NCBI GenBank assembly: GCA_017590115.1
Contig: JAGGNK010006559.1
Coordinates: forward strand, 11,672,162-11,736,161
Source of the DNA: Montifringilla adamsi
Lineage: Eukaryota; Chordata; Aves; Passeriformes; Passeridae
Direction of reading: 5' to 3'
Length of the DNA stretch: 64,000 nt
Positions 38,354-51,119 of this stretch are shown in pieces (position 1 is the first letter of the stretch; every line of letters starts with the position of its first letter). Position numbers and translations under genes: made by a program. The notes beneath the pieces are model-generated. The model had not been told where the DNA came from, ran no database searches, and worked only from the letters and a program-made list of their open reading frames with translations.

Positions 38354-38376
38354 TTAGGGATTTGTTAAATCCCTAA
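38354..38376. other. Perfect 10-bp hairpin
   Basis: TTAGGGATTT, loop GTT, AAATCCCTAA. The stem is perfect over 10 bp. There is no trailing T tract on either side, so a terminator-like reading is not apt, and in a vertebrate genome it is probably chance or an old short inversion. Confidence 0.6.
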
Positions 38377-39170
38377 TAGGGAAGCACATATTTTAATAAA
38401 AAATATAATTTTGGAGCATTTTGCAATACTTTTTTACTTTCTGCATGTAACACTAAAAAGAAGAAAGTTAATGACACTATGGAAGTGTTTAATTTTCTTT
38501 CAAAAATGTCATGGAAACATCCACCAACATACTGTTTGTGCACATTGACCAAAAGTACATGAAAGAAAAGAGGTGAATACCACATTTCAGGGAAAAGGGG
38601 ATGGGCAGGGATAAATTATGCCTTTCAACAAATTCTTGCCTCTTTCTATGAGTCTAGCAGTGAGACTGCTTAACTCACTTTGACTCCACAAAAATACCGT
38701 GGTATACTTTACTTTCCCACCATTGCTTGAGACCTACCTTCCAAGGCCATTGGGAGCTCTGTAGATGAACATTACCTCCATGTGAATATTTCCTAGACAT
38801 GCCGTTTCAATTCCTAAAGGATCCTGTATAAAACTTTTCTTCTATTGATGCAGGAAATCTTGGGTGAAAAACCCTAATTCAGGTTGAAGTTTAGCCTGTA
38901 TGAAAGCTGACTTCGTAGTAAAAAGCTGTGAGGTAAGTGCACACAGACAAAACTCCTTCTTATTCCCGAAAGCCCTTTCTGTATCACACAGAAATTACAT
39001 GAAGGGTGGGATTAAGGCACCTGAAACTTCAGGGAACCAGCGGCAGAATACATGATACATGATGTTTTGCCATAAATCTTAGTCCGAGAGTAAGAGCTGG
39101 AGGCCATCTGGAGTTCAAGGGAATGTCTAAGGTAACTCTATTGTTATATGCTCAAATACCTTCTCTGCTG

Positions 39171-39462
39171 TCATAGAACCCTTTGGGTTGGAAGAGACTG
39201 TAGCATCACCAGGTCCAATCCTCCTTGCTTGAGCAGGGATGCCACCTACTAGATTAGCTTGTTCAGGGCATCCTGGTCTTCAACATTGCCAGGGATGATG
39301 GGTCATTCACAGCTTTCCTGGGCAGCCAGTTCCAGTGCCTCACCACCCTTTGTATAAACAATTTTTTCCTCAGATCTAATCCAAATCCCTGTTCCTTTTT
39401 GTTTGAAACTCTTCCCCTGTGTCCTATCCCTATCTGCCCATTAAAAAAGTTGCTCTCCCTGA
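39171..39462 (-). mobile_element. CR1 LINE 3' end, about 290 bp
   Basis: The 3' end is at the left: tcatagaaccctttgggttg followed by gaagagactgtagcatcacc, then the 3' UTR blocks gcagccagttccagtgcctc and aaactcttcccctgtgtcct. It is strongly 5'-truncated, ending in the gttgctctccctgac region. The gggttggaagagac start is that of the abundant avian CR1 subfamilies. Confidence 0.9.
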
Positions 39463-40849
39463 CTGGGAGAGTTTGGAAAGAAATTTAAGACCCTTTAGTT
39501 TTTAAGGACATATCTAAATAAAAGCTTTGTTTAAAGTGAAACCGACACTGGAATATGAAATGTCTTTTAGCAAAGATTGTAGAGATTCAGTACTTCTTAA
39601 ATCCTTCTGAAGACCATGCACTCCTTGCATCTTCCAGTTGATCCAGCTATTTGCTTTATTTCTGGAGGCCAGTTTCTTCATCTTTGGACTCACAGTGGGA
39701 AATTCTCATCTACTTGCTTCTTTGAAAGTGTCATCTAGTAATAAACAGAAGAGAAATTAATTCCTCTTCCTGGCTCTACTCTATGATATGGCAGATACAA
39801 AAAATAAATAAGCACAAAAAGTTCATCTCTGTGGTAGTTTCACTGTTGCTTGCTGAGCTTAGAGAGAAATGTCTGAATATCCCTGGTTAGACCTTTGCCA
39901 CTTGAATACATTTTTCTTAACACTATATATAACATTCATGGAACTGCTACAATAAAATATATTCATTTCTCCTTGTGACAAGAATTTCTTTTTTATATTT
40001 AGTAATTACATAACTACTATCAAGTAATCCTATATGTTTATAGTATTGTATGTTTATGCCATTTCTTTGTCCTGGTCAGAAGGTAAAGGAAAAAGTAAGA
40101 AAGGGGGGGAAAAAAAAGAGTAAAAACCAAAAGAAAAAAGAGAGAGGCTGGAGTAGTGCTGAACAGGAAAAGTTTTACACATTAAAGCACAGCTGTGATT
40201 TTTACTGCAGATTCACAACCCATTGTAGTCTTAGGACATCACAAAACTATTTTACCTTTTTTGTTCCCAGTGGTTAGTCTCTGTTCAAAGACTGGGTTAC
40301 TTCAGTCTGAATTCTGCTCTGAAAACAGGTTTAATAAGTGGTTACACTTTTGTGTGTTTTGAGATATGGATTTGGGTGATTAAGCCTTGACATTGAGTAC
40401 AGCAACACTGGATCAGAAACAGGTCCACCTACCAACATATCCTGTCTCTGAGAGCACATATCTCAGGGAAAAAAAAAAGAAAAGGGCAGACATTCTGTGA
40501 CACTGTACCCCTACATTTCCTCTGAGATAACAAAAATGTGCACCTTGAGGACTTTTGAGTCACAGGTTTTATCCGTGTGCTTATCAGCACTTAATGACTG
40601 TTTCTCCACAGATTTCAGTAATTTATTTTTAACTCACCTAAACTTTTACTGTACATATTATTTAATGTCAGAAACTCATGTCATTTAATAAGACTTTCTG
40701 TGGGAAAAATATGTACCTACTTTTTATTCTTTGACTTAAATCTCCTTAAAATTTCATTTGTCTCTGCCTTGTTTCTGTGTTCTGAGAATGAATGAAAAAC
40801 TATTCTCCTATTCACTCACTGCCATGGTGCTCATTATCCATTTCTTCCT
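39463..40849. other. Non-coding sequence, nothing recognised
   Basis: AT-rich unique sequence with an A/G-rich tract (about 40080-40165) that produces a Lys-rich chance frame. No named repeat. Confidence 0.5.
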
Positions 40850-41450
40850 CAGACAAAAATATCCAAATCTGTTTCACTTTTTCTCTTGCAGAAACCATTT
40901 CACCCTATTTATCATACCCGTTGCCCTTTTCTGTACCTCCTCCATATCTAATATTTATTATTATAAACAGAACTGTGAATAGCGTTCAAGATGTGAGGAC
41001 AACAAGGATTTATACAGCAGCATAATTATACTTTCTGCTTTCCTCTCAATTCTTTTCCCAGTTCTCAAAACTCTATTTTTCTGACCACCACTAACACTGA
41101 GCTGAAGTTTTCAGGGTGTGATTATATAATGACTCCAAAATCTCTTTCCTGAATAGTAATAACTAATTTAAAGATCTTCACTGTATATGTAGAGATGGAT
41201 TGTTTTTCCAACCAGCACTACTTTGCATTTGTCAAAAGTGAATCTCACCCTTTTATCATCACTCAATCAGATTCACAAAATGTACCCAGTGTTCTTCATT
41301 CAGATTCCTTCCTTAATATTTTGCATAAATTTAACATTGTCAGCAAACTTTGTCACCTCACTCTCCATTTCCCTTTCCCAACCAGACCAGCTCTGCTCTG
41401 GCACAAACCTCTATGGATACCTACCAGTTACTTCCAGCCATTTTAAAAAC
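40850..41450 (-). mobile_element. Ancient amniote-type CR1 fragment
   Basis: In complement the stretch carries the ordered blocks of old, amniote-wide CR1 lineages (the kind also found in turtles and mammals as CR1/L3-like relics): ttgcccttttctgtacctcc, a gcgttcaagatgtgaggac block, aaggatttatacagcagcat, a tgactccaaaatctctttcc block, tactttgcatttgtc and cagcaaactttgtcacctca. Divergence is high but block order is kept over about 600 bases. Ends are uncertain because of decay. The two overlapping forward frames here are chance frames in antisense CR1. Confidence 0.7.
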
Positions 41451-42479
41451 AGTCTGGAAAGGGTCTTCTTGATCCAATTAGCCACCAGGGGAAGGATGTT
41501 CTCTTTTATCAAATGAGGGTTGTATGTGTTTTCTTATGCCCAGACATTTTGGTAACTCTATGAAGTTATTCATTTCCTGACATCTTGCATGCCTGCTGCT
41601 CTCCAGTTCTCCCACAACCACCACTGCACTTGGCTCCTGGAACCTGCAATAAATGCAAGCCAGCTTGCTCCTTCTGAAAAATGAAATTGGAATTGGAAAC
41701 CAGAGGAGTCTGCTTCAAACTTTATGCCCTACAGACAAGATGGATTCACTCCCCTCTGTTTCAGTCAAGACTCTCTCTCAGCAGTGAGGGAAATGGCTCT
41801 TGTGTTCACTTGACCACTGTCCTGTACAGACAAGCACGTCACCAGTGAAATCCTGCTACTCGAGCAGCCTGCCAGCGCATTCTGCAAGTCAGAAGCATGC
41901 AAGGACAGAGAGAGACTAATTAAGATCACAGTAGAAGGCAGCAGTTTTCCCTACACAAATTACTCATAGACCAAGAAGATCACCCCCCAACAATCCAAGA
42001 GGATGGATATCATCTTGGTACTGACAGCTAGCAACACAAGGCTTGACAGAGTTTGATATTCTAGCACCTGCACACAGAGGTGTGCAGTTCAAAGCACGAG
42101 CCCAATGTTGATTGTCAGAAATGCTTGATCTGTACTGAGCTCCACCAAGAAGGCAAGCAGCTATTTTTATAAAACCTTCAGCTTCTCAGCCTGGACCTAT
42201 GTGTGAAGCTTGTGGAAAAATTTAGATTGCCAAGTGTCTTCATAACCATCTACCTTAGTGTGATGCTAGTGAAGGATGAAGAAGGAAAGACAGACTGCCT
42301 GATCTTATGAGATACACAGGGCATTTAGTATTTGATATGAAGGCAAGTGCTAGAAAAATTATAGTGATACATTAAGATATATATTATAATTTTTTTAGCA
42401 GTACAAAAGCAGCATTCTTTCCCTCAGTACTATTATTAAAGATATGTGAAGCCTATGTCTTCTGTGATTTCACTTCTGG
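41451..42479. other. Non-coding sequence, nothing firmly recognised
   Basis: More balanced composition than most of the window, with several CpGs near 41838-41877. No repeat family or coding signal. Could hold regulatory sequence. Confidence 0.4.
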
Positions 42480-42640
42480 ATCCAGTGATAACTAGATGTG
42501 ATCGAGCACAATAAATGATCACGCACTTCTTCAGCCCACACCCAATTATTCTTGGCTCAATTTCATCGACATAAGGTAAAGGCCTGGTAGCTGTAATTGT
42601 TCATCATCAGTGTCAGCATTGATAAGTGAATGAAGATAAT
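42480..42640. other. Candidate conserved non-coding block
   Basis: Dense short motifs without simple repeats: tgatcgagcacaataaatga, tgatcacgcac, acccaattattc, tttcatcgacataa, gtagctgtaattgttcat. CpGs are kept at three sites in an otherwise CpG-poor setting. Homeodomain-type AATTA/TAATTG cores occur twice. An enhancer role is an inference. Confidence 0.3.
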
Positions 42641-45189
42641 CTCATTCCCATTCTATGCTATAACACTGTACTCCAAATTTAGTCACTGATTACTGTGTAA
42701 AATTTTTCCCCTGGTGTGCAACCTGCTGCATGTTTCACTGCCAGTTTGTATTGTCAGCTAGGCATCCCTGTCTTCCCTCTAGACTCTTCCTAACTTTCAT
42801 TTCACACTTCAGGCTGTTTACATAGGAAATTTAACATATCCTGTGATAGTACACAGATAATAAAGTGGGGTAGAAGGTAATCTCTTTTTGTGCACCAAAA
42901 TACCTGTGTGGAACCTTCCTTAAACCTACCCTTCATTTCTTCATTCAGGGAAAACCAACCAACCAAACACAAAAAAAAAGCCCAGATACCTTTCAAAGGG
43001 TACCCTGTATTAATAACTGTGTTTAGTCAGGTAGCAAGAGATGATGTATGGGACATCAGGAGGACATTGTGGAATTCAAGTTTCTAACTGAGGCATACTT
43101 CATGCAGAATCATTACAATGAATTTCAGTAATCATTGGAGCAGGTCATCTCACAACTGATACTTCAGCCTGTAGTGAGAAGTACCAGCTGCTCCTTTCTT
43201 TGTGTTTTAGATACAAGTTCTGTTTCCAGCACTGCACTTACAGAGACCTTTTGTATATGGCTTTCAGTACTGAATTTTTTTTAATCCAGGAGCTGTCTTG
43301 CAGTGATGAGCATGGGAAAATAGTCTTCTGCACCACAAGATGATTTGGAATATATATAGATTATCTTCACTATGTAATAAAAAATTAGGCAAATGTCCTG
43401 GGTATCTGCAACAAGATTGCAGTTCATTATATTTTCATTTTGTTACTGCTGATCAGAAACATTCTTTGCAAGATGGGTCTTTGCTTCACACACATATGAT
43501 CACATATGTATACCTCCACCGTTTGCAAATGTAAAAGTGTAATTAGAACAATGAGTTTTAATCTCCCCTCACTTCCTAACAAGCAGTTACATGCAAGCAG
43601 GAATTCAACTAGAACATCTCCGTGAGGAAGTGTTTACATCTAGGTTGTGTCACATACTGCATAGGAGAAAAGCATAATATATACTAAAAATACTTAACTT
43701 TTACTTTTTCCCCCATAATCAATTAATGGCTCAAAAACTTACTTTTGAGACCAGACACATTCAGCAAATTGAACAAAATAGAGCCTACACTACAAAAAAA
43801 AATAGTTTCAGGCAGATGAAAGATAGCAAATATGTCATTTAGGTCTTCAGTACCCAGGAAAGCATCACTTGTTAGGGACTAATAAGTAGGTCACCTGCAA
43901 AGATCCTGGTAATATTCACTGCTGTTACTCAGACCAGATGAATATCTCTCCACTAAACTATTTGCTGCTGGCTTCACACAGTTTGTCACTCATTCAGACT
44001 ATCAGAGATTAATTCCACTACCAGTCTGGGAAGCTAAGGAAGCAACAGGAGCTGCATATACAGCAACCAGGTCTATCAGAGCAGGGGGAAATCTGCATGA
44101 AAACAATGCAGTACAGCTTTGCAGGGAAATCTCTGTAGGAAACTAGCAGGAAAATAATCCCAAATTTATTTATTTATTTTTACCCGGAGAAATGCGTTAA
44201 GAGCATAAGGTAGATAACAGAAGGTTTTCTCTCTTTTATCAAATATCTGATTTAAATTCTAGAGCACAGCAGACATTCATTAAAATTCAGTTGTTGCCAG
44301 GAATTTCAGTGTCAGAACTGTGACAGCTGACGATGGAGATACTGTTAGTGAGGTGGTCGAAGCTACAGTGGAGATTCTTCCTTTCAGAAACACAGTTTGA
44401 TCAGACTCCTTTTTCTTCCTCCCATTGCAGTGAGTGTTGCAAAAGCAGATTTGTGATTAGACTGGACAGCCTTTCAAGCTAGGACTCCCTGCATATTCAG
44501 ATCACTCTGGAACAAAAGCCATGACAAACATAAAAAGATCCATAGGACTACTCAATAAGAGAAAAGACAAAGACAATAGTGCCATGGGCACACGGCTGGT
44601 AAACAAAGTAGCAGGAGGGACTAAGAGAAGAAAGAGCCAAAGTAGTGTATATACCAGTACTGAGCGCTGACAGAGCCCTCCCATCTTATTTCTCTTACTC
44701 CATAGCCTTTACCTGTCTCTTTGTCTGTCTGGTTTCTACCTCTTTTCTCCCAGGAATCGAATTTCTGCTACCAATTAGGCTCATTAGGATATCCTGCAAG
44801 GCTCTGCCACTACCCAATTAAAGCAGTCGCCTGATTGCAGACAAAAATTGCAGGTGACTCCCTGTCTGAAGTCTCTGCAAAGACTGCAAAATGATCTATC
44901 TGTATACAGAACAGAGAGTATTAACTGCTTAGGTGCTATGTAGGCATGGCACTGGCTCAGAAAACCACTTTTCAGAAGATGTTTCTTAATGTCTATATTG
45001 CTACTCTTAACTGGGGTTATTTATTCCTACCTTTAGTCCCACAATGAAAAGTAAATCACAAGTTCTTTATACCACCAGCACCTGTTACATAAACATAGTA
45101 ATAAATTAATGAATACATAAACAAGTATGGAATGACACCAACCATGATTGTTGCCTTCTCTTACAGGCAGCCACACCAGTCCTTAATTT
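42641..45189. other. Non-coding sequence, nothing firmly recognised
   Basis: AT-rich unique sequence. A motif-rich patch around 44750-44880 (ctaccaattaggctcattag, cctgattgcagacaaaaatt) could be regulatory. No gene or named repeat. Confidence 0.45.
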
Positions 45190-45257
45190 GCTAACAACAT
45201 GTACATTATTCTAATAATTCTAATTAACACTGCTAATAACATGTACATTATTCTAAT
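45190..45257 (+). repeat. Two-copy direct repeat, 26-bp unit, 42-bp period
   Basis: gctaa(c/t)aacatgtacattattctaat occurs at 45190-45215 and again at 45232-45257 with one mismatch, separated by 16 bases of AT-rich sequence. A local duplication. Confidence 0.8.
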
Positions 45258-47097
45258 CACATATTTTAACTGATGAAAATCAAACTTCATTCAAAATATA
45301 CTACAGAAGGAAAAAAATGTAAATCATCCCAAATAGTGATCTTCTGCAAGTAAAGTAAAAATCAGGATAACAAAATGTGCATTAAAATTGATATGCTACT
45401 TTCTAAGTTCTTTTAAATGAACATATATTTTATCATTCCTGTCAAAATCAAGGTATACCAAAACTGCTAGAGGTTATAATTAAAATTTAATGATGAAAAT
45501 TTCAACACCACAGGTTTCCAATAAATCTGAAGATTTTTAATGGAAAAGATTTGAAAAAGAAAACTATGAATGACAGCTTTCAGCATTACTGTTCTGAAAC
45601 ATTTTGCACCTTTGTCATTTTTTTTCTTCTCAGTGCAAAATTCATGATGTCAAAGAGAACAAACATAAAACATGATTAGACAAAATGACTCTTCTTAAAC
45701 TGTAGAAATAGATATGTTTTGAGTTTAATTTCTTTCACTTCTCAAGTAGAATTCTTGTTATTATCTGAAAGTGGAGAAGATAAAGTTACTTTTAAGTAAA
45801 TAAAACTTATCATCCATACAATATTCATGTTTAGACCTTCTTCTAGTCTCTAGCCTTTGATGAAACTTATCTTTATTGCTTTTATTCTGTCATTTCATAA
45901 ATATCAAATCTATTGGAGAAAAAGAAAACAACTGAATATGTAACAAAAATTTAGAGGAAAAGTTTCTAATTCAGAATTGCATGGCAGCAACAATTTCATA
46001 TGCAGTGAAGCTCTGATCCAACACTTACTAAAATCTTGAAAGGGAAGAACTTTAAAAAACACTTAAGGAAATTTCCCCATCTTACGTTATTAGGTATTAC
46101 CAGTGTCAATTTAATGTTTTGTTTTCCTTGATGAGAACTTCAAACTCTAAATCTATTGAAAATTCACCAGCATGGTTAGCTCAGTCTCCAAACTGAGATA
46201 TAGCTTATCCCATAATAAAGGCCAATCTGCAAAATATTGGTTCAGATCTGGAGTAGTTTTTTCTCAAAACTCTAAAGTTAAGATATCAGATTTTAACCAG
46301 ATGTTGTAATTTCCATGTACCATGTCACAAACCTAGGACAAAGGATTTTTGTAGCAAAAAATAGCTCATATTCAGATCAGTATTTTTATATGCAAAAACA
46401 TGTTATTGGCATGTGTATTGCTTAATTCTTATCACTGAATGGAGCATGGAATGAACATAATAGTGCTCTTCAGGAACTAGAAGAAGAGGACCTTTATTCA
46501 TTTTCCATCTTTAATACAGAGGATCTTTGTCTCACAGAAAGAGCCATACATCTCCGTCTGGTTGGGGTTTTTTCAGATGTAAACACATAAGTATCTATTT
46601 ATAAGTTTTTCATAGGCTGTAGTCCTAGAGAGCTGAGTAGGTACTATGTGCTCACGTGTTAATTCCTGGTTAATTCAACAGCATCTGAAAGCTGATTGGG
46701 GCTTCCACATCACAACATTTCAGTGTATAGCAAAAGTGTTTTATTCCTCATCATCCTGGAAATTTGTGCTGTGAATTTCATGCTATTTATTTTAATACTT
46801 TCCTTTCAGGTATTCCAACATATTCTCCTTAAAACATCTATCTTTGATGTATCAGGGAACAATTTTATGGCAAGTATTCCTCTACTAGTGTCAAGAAAGA
46901 TGACAGCATTTAACAAATGCTTCTATACTTAACCCAGACTACTTTATACCACAATATAGCAAAGCTCTTTTCATATCACCTCTTGCTCTCTCTCCTGGTA
47001 TCAACTTCTCAACTATATTTGATTATGTAAGTCTAATATTTACACATCCTCCTTTCAGAAAGCAGGGTGATAAGGAGGACCATAGGATTTTCTTCCT
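45258..47097. other. Non-coding sequence, nothing recognised
   Basis: Strongly AT-rich unique sequence. Frames under 80 codons only, without domains. Confidence 0.5.
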
Positions 47098-47535
47098 TGC
47101 TCTGCTCTTGTGAAACCACACCTGGAGCACTGTGTCCAACGCTAGCACTCACAGCCCAAGAAGGACAGGGACCTAAGAGAACAGGTCCAGAAGGAGGGTC
47201 ATGAAAATGGTCAGAGGATTGGAACTCCTGTTCTGTGAAGATGGGCTGAGACAGCTGGAATTGTTAAGCATGGAGAAGACTCCAGAGAGACCTTATCGTA
47301 GCCTTTCAGTACCTAAAGGGGGCTTAAAAGAAAGATGAGGTAAGTCATCTTACTAAGGCCATTAATAAATATGTTTGTTGTGGCTACTCCATGATTTTTT
47401 GTTCAAGGCCAGGTTGGATTGTGCTTTGAGCAATCTGATCTAGTGGAAGGAGGGCAGGAGTGGCAGGAGGGCTGGAACCTGATGACCTCTAAAGGTCCTT
47501 TATTCCAAATCATTCTATGGTTCCATGACTTTATG
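47098..47535 (+). mobile_element. CR1 LINE 3' end, about 440 bp, forward strand
   Basis: Forward CR1 3' UTR blocks in order: gctctgctcttgtgaaacca, acctggagcactgtgtcc, gatgggctgagacagctgga, gagaccttatcgtagcct, ggttggattgtgctttgagc, ggctggaacctgatgacctc, aaggtccttt. It ends in the diagnostic repeat-like CR1 tail cattctatggttccatgact followed by ttatg. This is the only forward CR1 in the window with its own tail. Confidence 0.88.
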
Positions 47536-47912
47536 TTTTCTTTTCCATCATGCAACAGATATTAGACAAGGTTCCCTTTTCACAAAAGCATCAAGCCATT
47601 GTAATGTATATCTATCAGAAAAATTTCTCGCAAGGTTTCCTAGTTATTCAAGCTGCTCAAGAGGCATGATAGGTTTGTGAGGTCAAAATAAATCCCCCAC
47701 AAAAAATTATTGTTATTCAACTCAGAAAATGTATGTTGAAGTATAAAAGGTATGTGTTCTGGTTTTTGCTTTTTAACTGTTCATGCATTTTATATTTGTA
47801 ATTGAAATTAAAGACAACTGTAACAACAAAAATAACAACAAAGTCCATATTGAGAGCAAAAAAGTACATAAGAAAGAAATAAAAAAATGCAGAAGTAAAA
47901 CTATCTGGAGTA
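47536..47912. other. Non-coding sequence, nothing recognised
   Basis: AT-rich unique sequence between the CR1 tail and the TTTC array. Confidence 0.5.
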
Positions 47913-47918
47913 TTTTTT

Positions 47919-47980
<62 letters not shown>

Positions 47981-47990
47981 TTTCTTTCTC
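47913..47990 (+). repeat. (TTTC)n tetranucleotide array, about 78 bp
   Basis: About 16 uninterrupted TTTC units are followed by a TTCC variant and a few more units. It is pure pyrimidine on this strand, hence capable of triplex (H-DNA) structure. It creates long open frames on both strands (Phe-Leu-Ser on one, Lys-Glu-Arg on the other), which are not genes. Confidence 0.95.
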
Positions 47991-50900
47991 TTAATTTTGC
48001 CTTCCTCTCTACACCTATGAAAGATCAAAGTATGTTCAATATTACAATAATCAATATATTATGTAAGAAAGTCTTCAGCTTTCTAGATAAGCATTATAAA
48101 CAATATGCAAGTAAAAATCAGAACCAACTGTACAGTTACATAATTTCTTCTCTACCTGCATTTGGACAGGAAAAAAGTGATTCCTGCTCAATTAGTATGA
48201 AGTGCTAGGTTCAGAAGAGAATTTTAGTATCTGCATTCAGGTACTGCATTGAAGGCACCTGTCCTTAGCTCAGAGTTGGATAAGCATGTTCTGAAGCACA
48301 ATGAGAAATCACAGTATTTCCTACTGTAAAAAAATGCAGAATTTAGTGACCTTTGTAAGGTGCCTAATCCTCTCTAGATCCTATAGAGAAGAACTTAAAG
48401 GCATCTAGTGCTGGGGCTTACATTTTGTGACCAGGAGCTTAAAAATTAGGAGCTATGGCACCTCACATGACGATAATGATCTTCTGTTAGATTTAAGTGT
48501 GGAAAAAATCTGAAAGGTCAAACCATAAAATACACACTATTTCTCAGGCTATTTTTGCCATCACAGTGAAAGTTATTTTTTTCATCCTCTATGCTTTTTA
48601 AAAATCTATGTGTTAGTAATATAATTCAATTTCTTTAATGGAGGGAGCCATAAGGAAGAGCTAGAAAATATCCCTATATTACTGGAATCATAATTCTTTT
48701 ACAATGTGCCTGAAAAATTCTAAATGGCTTCTCTTCTGTGATAAAGAGTGTAGTCAAGCCTAAGTCCTCTGAGTGCAAGAAGAAATGAAGACAAGAGACA
48801 GAAATGGTTCTGATTATTTTCTTTAGGTTTTGTTGGTGTCTGTTTCTGCCAGAAGTCTTAAACATTATTTCATTTATAAAGATGCTCTTTTATTTATTCC
48901 CCAGTGTCCACTTGGAAGTATTTTTCTGTACACATATCCTACTTCATCAAAAAACTCAAGTATTTCCATCAATGTATTGATGAACATCAATCATAATGTA
49001 TGCCTGAGAAGCACTTATTAATGCTTTGAGGATATACCAAATCTTTAGCAAATTAACAAAGTCACAATATAATAATGTTTCTTTATATGGAGTAACATAT
49101 TATTAAGGGAAACAAATACGCTTTTATCATCAAAGATTATTCAAGCATGGGCTCAACTCTAGCTGCATTTATAGCAGCAATATTATCAGTGTTACTATTT
49201 AATCAATTTGTTTCTGTTCTTCTACATTGGTAAATAAAAAAAAAATGTCTATTGCCACAAACTGACTGTAGTGACTGAAATAAACTAGTGTGCTTAGATA
49301 ATCTTAGGCAAAAAATATAATAAACATATACATACTGCTTTTGTCGGGCTTTTTGCACTTAACACACTCCCAGACCATTGTGCTTTTAGCCATCTGTCCA
49401 CATAAACATGTGGAAACTCTGTATTAGTCTTCCAGGCTTGTCACTTTTTATGTGATTTGGCATATCAAGGATAATGCTGGTAGAAGCTAAGCTTGTCTGT
49501 AAAAGATGAGGCTTGTGGGCATAACTCCATTTTACAAAACTCTGCTCAAAACCTCAATTAGTGTTGAATAAACAGCTATAATAGAAATTCAAATTACAAC
49601 AAACAAGTTCTGTTCACATCAGCCTAAAGCAATCTGATCATTTGGGCTTTCAGCCATGCTCTTAGCTCCTGCTGGCTGTTTAGGCTGGGATTCCAGCTCC
49701 AGCATGAGAGCAGGAGCTGTGTGCAGCCTCTCTGCTCTCATCTGCCCTGGGAAGGGTGGCTTGCAGAACCAGTGTTACAGTGGTTGATGTCAGTCACCTT
49801 GACATTTGATACACTTTATGGCTAACTCCACATTCTGGGGGATTTGACAAATATTACAACGTCAGGAGCTTTGAGGAGCTTCCTGATGCTGTTTACGGTA
49901 TGTTAGAGGAGGCAGATGTTAGCACTGCCCTATGTCATGACTTCTGCCTACCCATGTCTTGATGTCAGTTTATTTCTGCCTGAAATATTCCAGCACATTC
50001 TCATTATCTTCTCACAAATAGAGGGCCTGCTTCTGAAAGCTGCTGAGTGTCCTCAGTTTCTAAAGTTCAGTTTCAGTCAGGTTCAGAAAACACTATAAAC
50101 TTCTCTAGGATACATGGATTCAACTGACCAGTGTAATTCTCTATCCATAATAACATATGTTGACAGATGCCATCAATTTGATTAGGAGATCCTTGCCTGA
50201 CAGCACTGTTCAGCAGATATGCTGACAACGTACAGAAGATTTTACAGATATATTAATTCAAAATACCGGATCCAGTAAACAAATAAAGTAGACCATTCAG
50301 CATTTCTGAAGTTTATGCAAAAGACATAAGTAATGTGTTGTGTGCTTCGAAATTAAATAGATGTCTATACTTTGTTTTCAAGTCGGATTGTGTAAATTCT
50401 GAACAAGATTTCCTTACAGTTAGAGAAAGAAACTGTATTAACTAAAAGAAGCAGACCCTGGCCTCTCAGCCCCCTCACTGGCTTTCATTTTATATCACTG
50501 AATGAATTTATAAAAATTCATCTGCTAAAGCAGCAAATATAGCTATACTAGCATCCTTTGTAAGCAAAGAGGTACTTTAAAAACCTGCATTACAATGAAG
50601 GTATAACTTATTAGAAATTTTGTTATAAAACAATAGAATAAATGAGGGTTTCCCATGACAATATGTTAGGAAACTTATGTATATTTTCCTCTGTGAATGC
50701 TAATTTTTCACATTTTAACAACATACATTAAAAGTCTACCTCCTTGGTCTTCTAATATTCAGCTGATAGTGATCATTAAAGGAAGAAAAAAACCAATTTT
50801 TGATTTCACAAAATATCAGTATCTGAACAATCTTAAAAAATATCAACTGTTTTGCATAAGAAGCTTCAACTGAATTACTGTGGAATTTTGTTAAAGTATA

Positions 50901-51085
50901 AAAGGCAAAAAAATTAAAAAATCTTGGTAAAATCTAAGTATAGCTCTAAACTATAGCATCCTAAATTATATCTGCTAGATGTTAGCTATTTTAAGAACCA
51001 AAAGCTGAATTATCTAAAATAAGGAACAAAAACCTATCTAGCTTTGGCTCACTTGAAAAAAACTACAACCAAAAACCATTCAAAA
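47991..51085. other. Non-coding sequence, nothing recognised
   Basis: AT-rich unique sequence with a more balanced patch at about 49640-49900. No transposon ends or coding signal. Confidence 0.5.
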
Positions 51086-51087
51086 TA

Positions 51088-51118
<31 letters not shown>

Positions 51119-51119
51119 T
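51086..51119. repeat. (ATT)n trinucleotide array
   Basis: About nine ATT units followed by variant ACTATT units. Confidence 0.9.

Larger units (their letters stand above)
37342..39170. other. Non-coding sequence; small duplication and hairpin
   Basis: AT-rich unique sequence. Contains a 23-bp tandem duplication (agtgttacaatagctgaaa at 38037 and 38060) and the perfect hairpin described separately. No gene or transposon recognised. Confidence 0.5.

Noticed and set aside
38354..38376. Rho-independent terminator-like hairpin
   Set aside because: No following T tract and the DNA is vertebrate, so a bacterial terminator is not plausible.
41195..41516. Two overlapping forward frames of 83 and 97 codons
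   Set aside because: Mostly antisense to the old CR1 relic, with no domain of their own.
47717..48208. Long open frames on both strands (103 and 141 codons)
   Set aside because: Both are carried by the TTTC array, giving Lys-Glu-Arg or Phe-Leu-Ser repeats, with AT-rich chance sequence at the ends.
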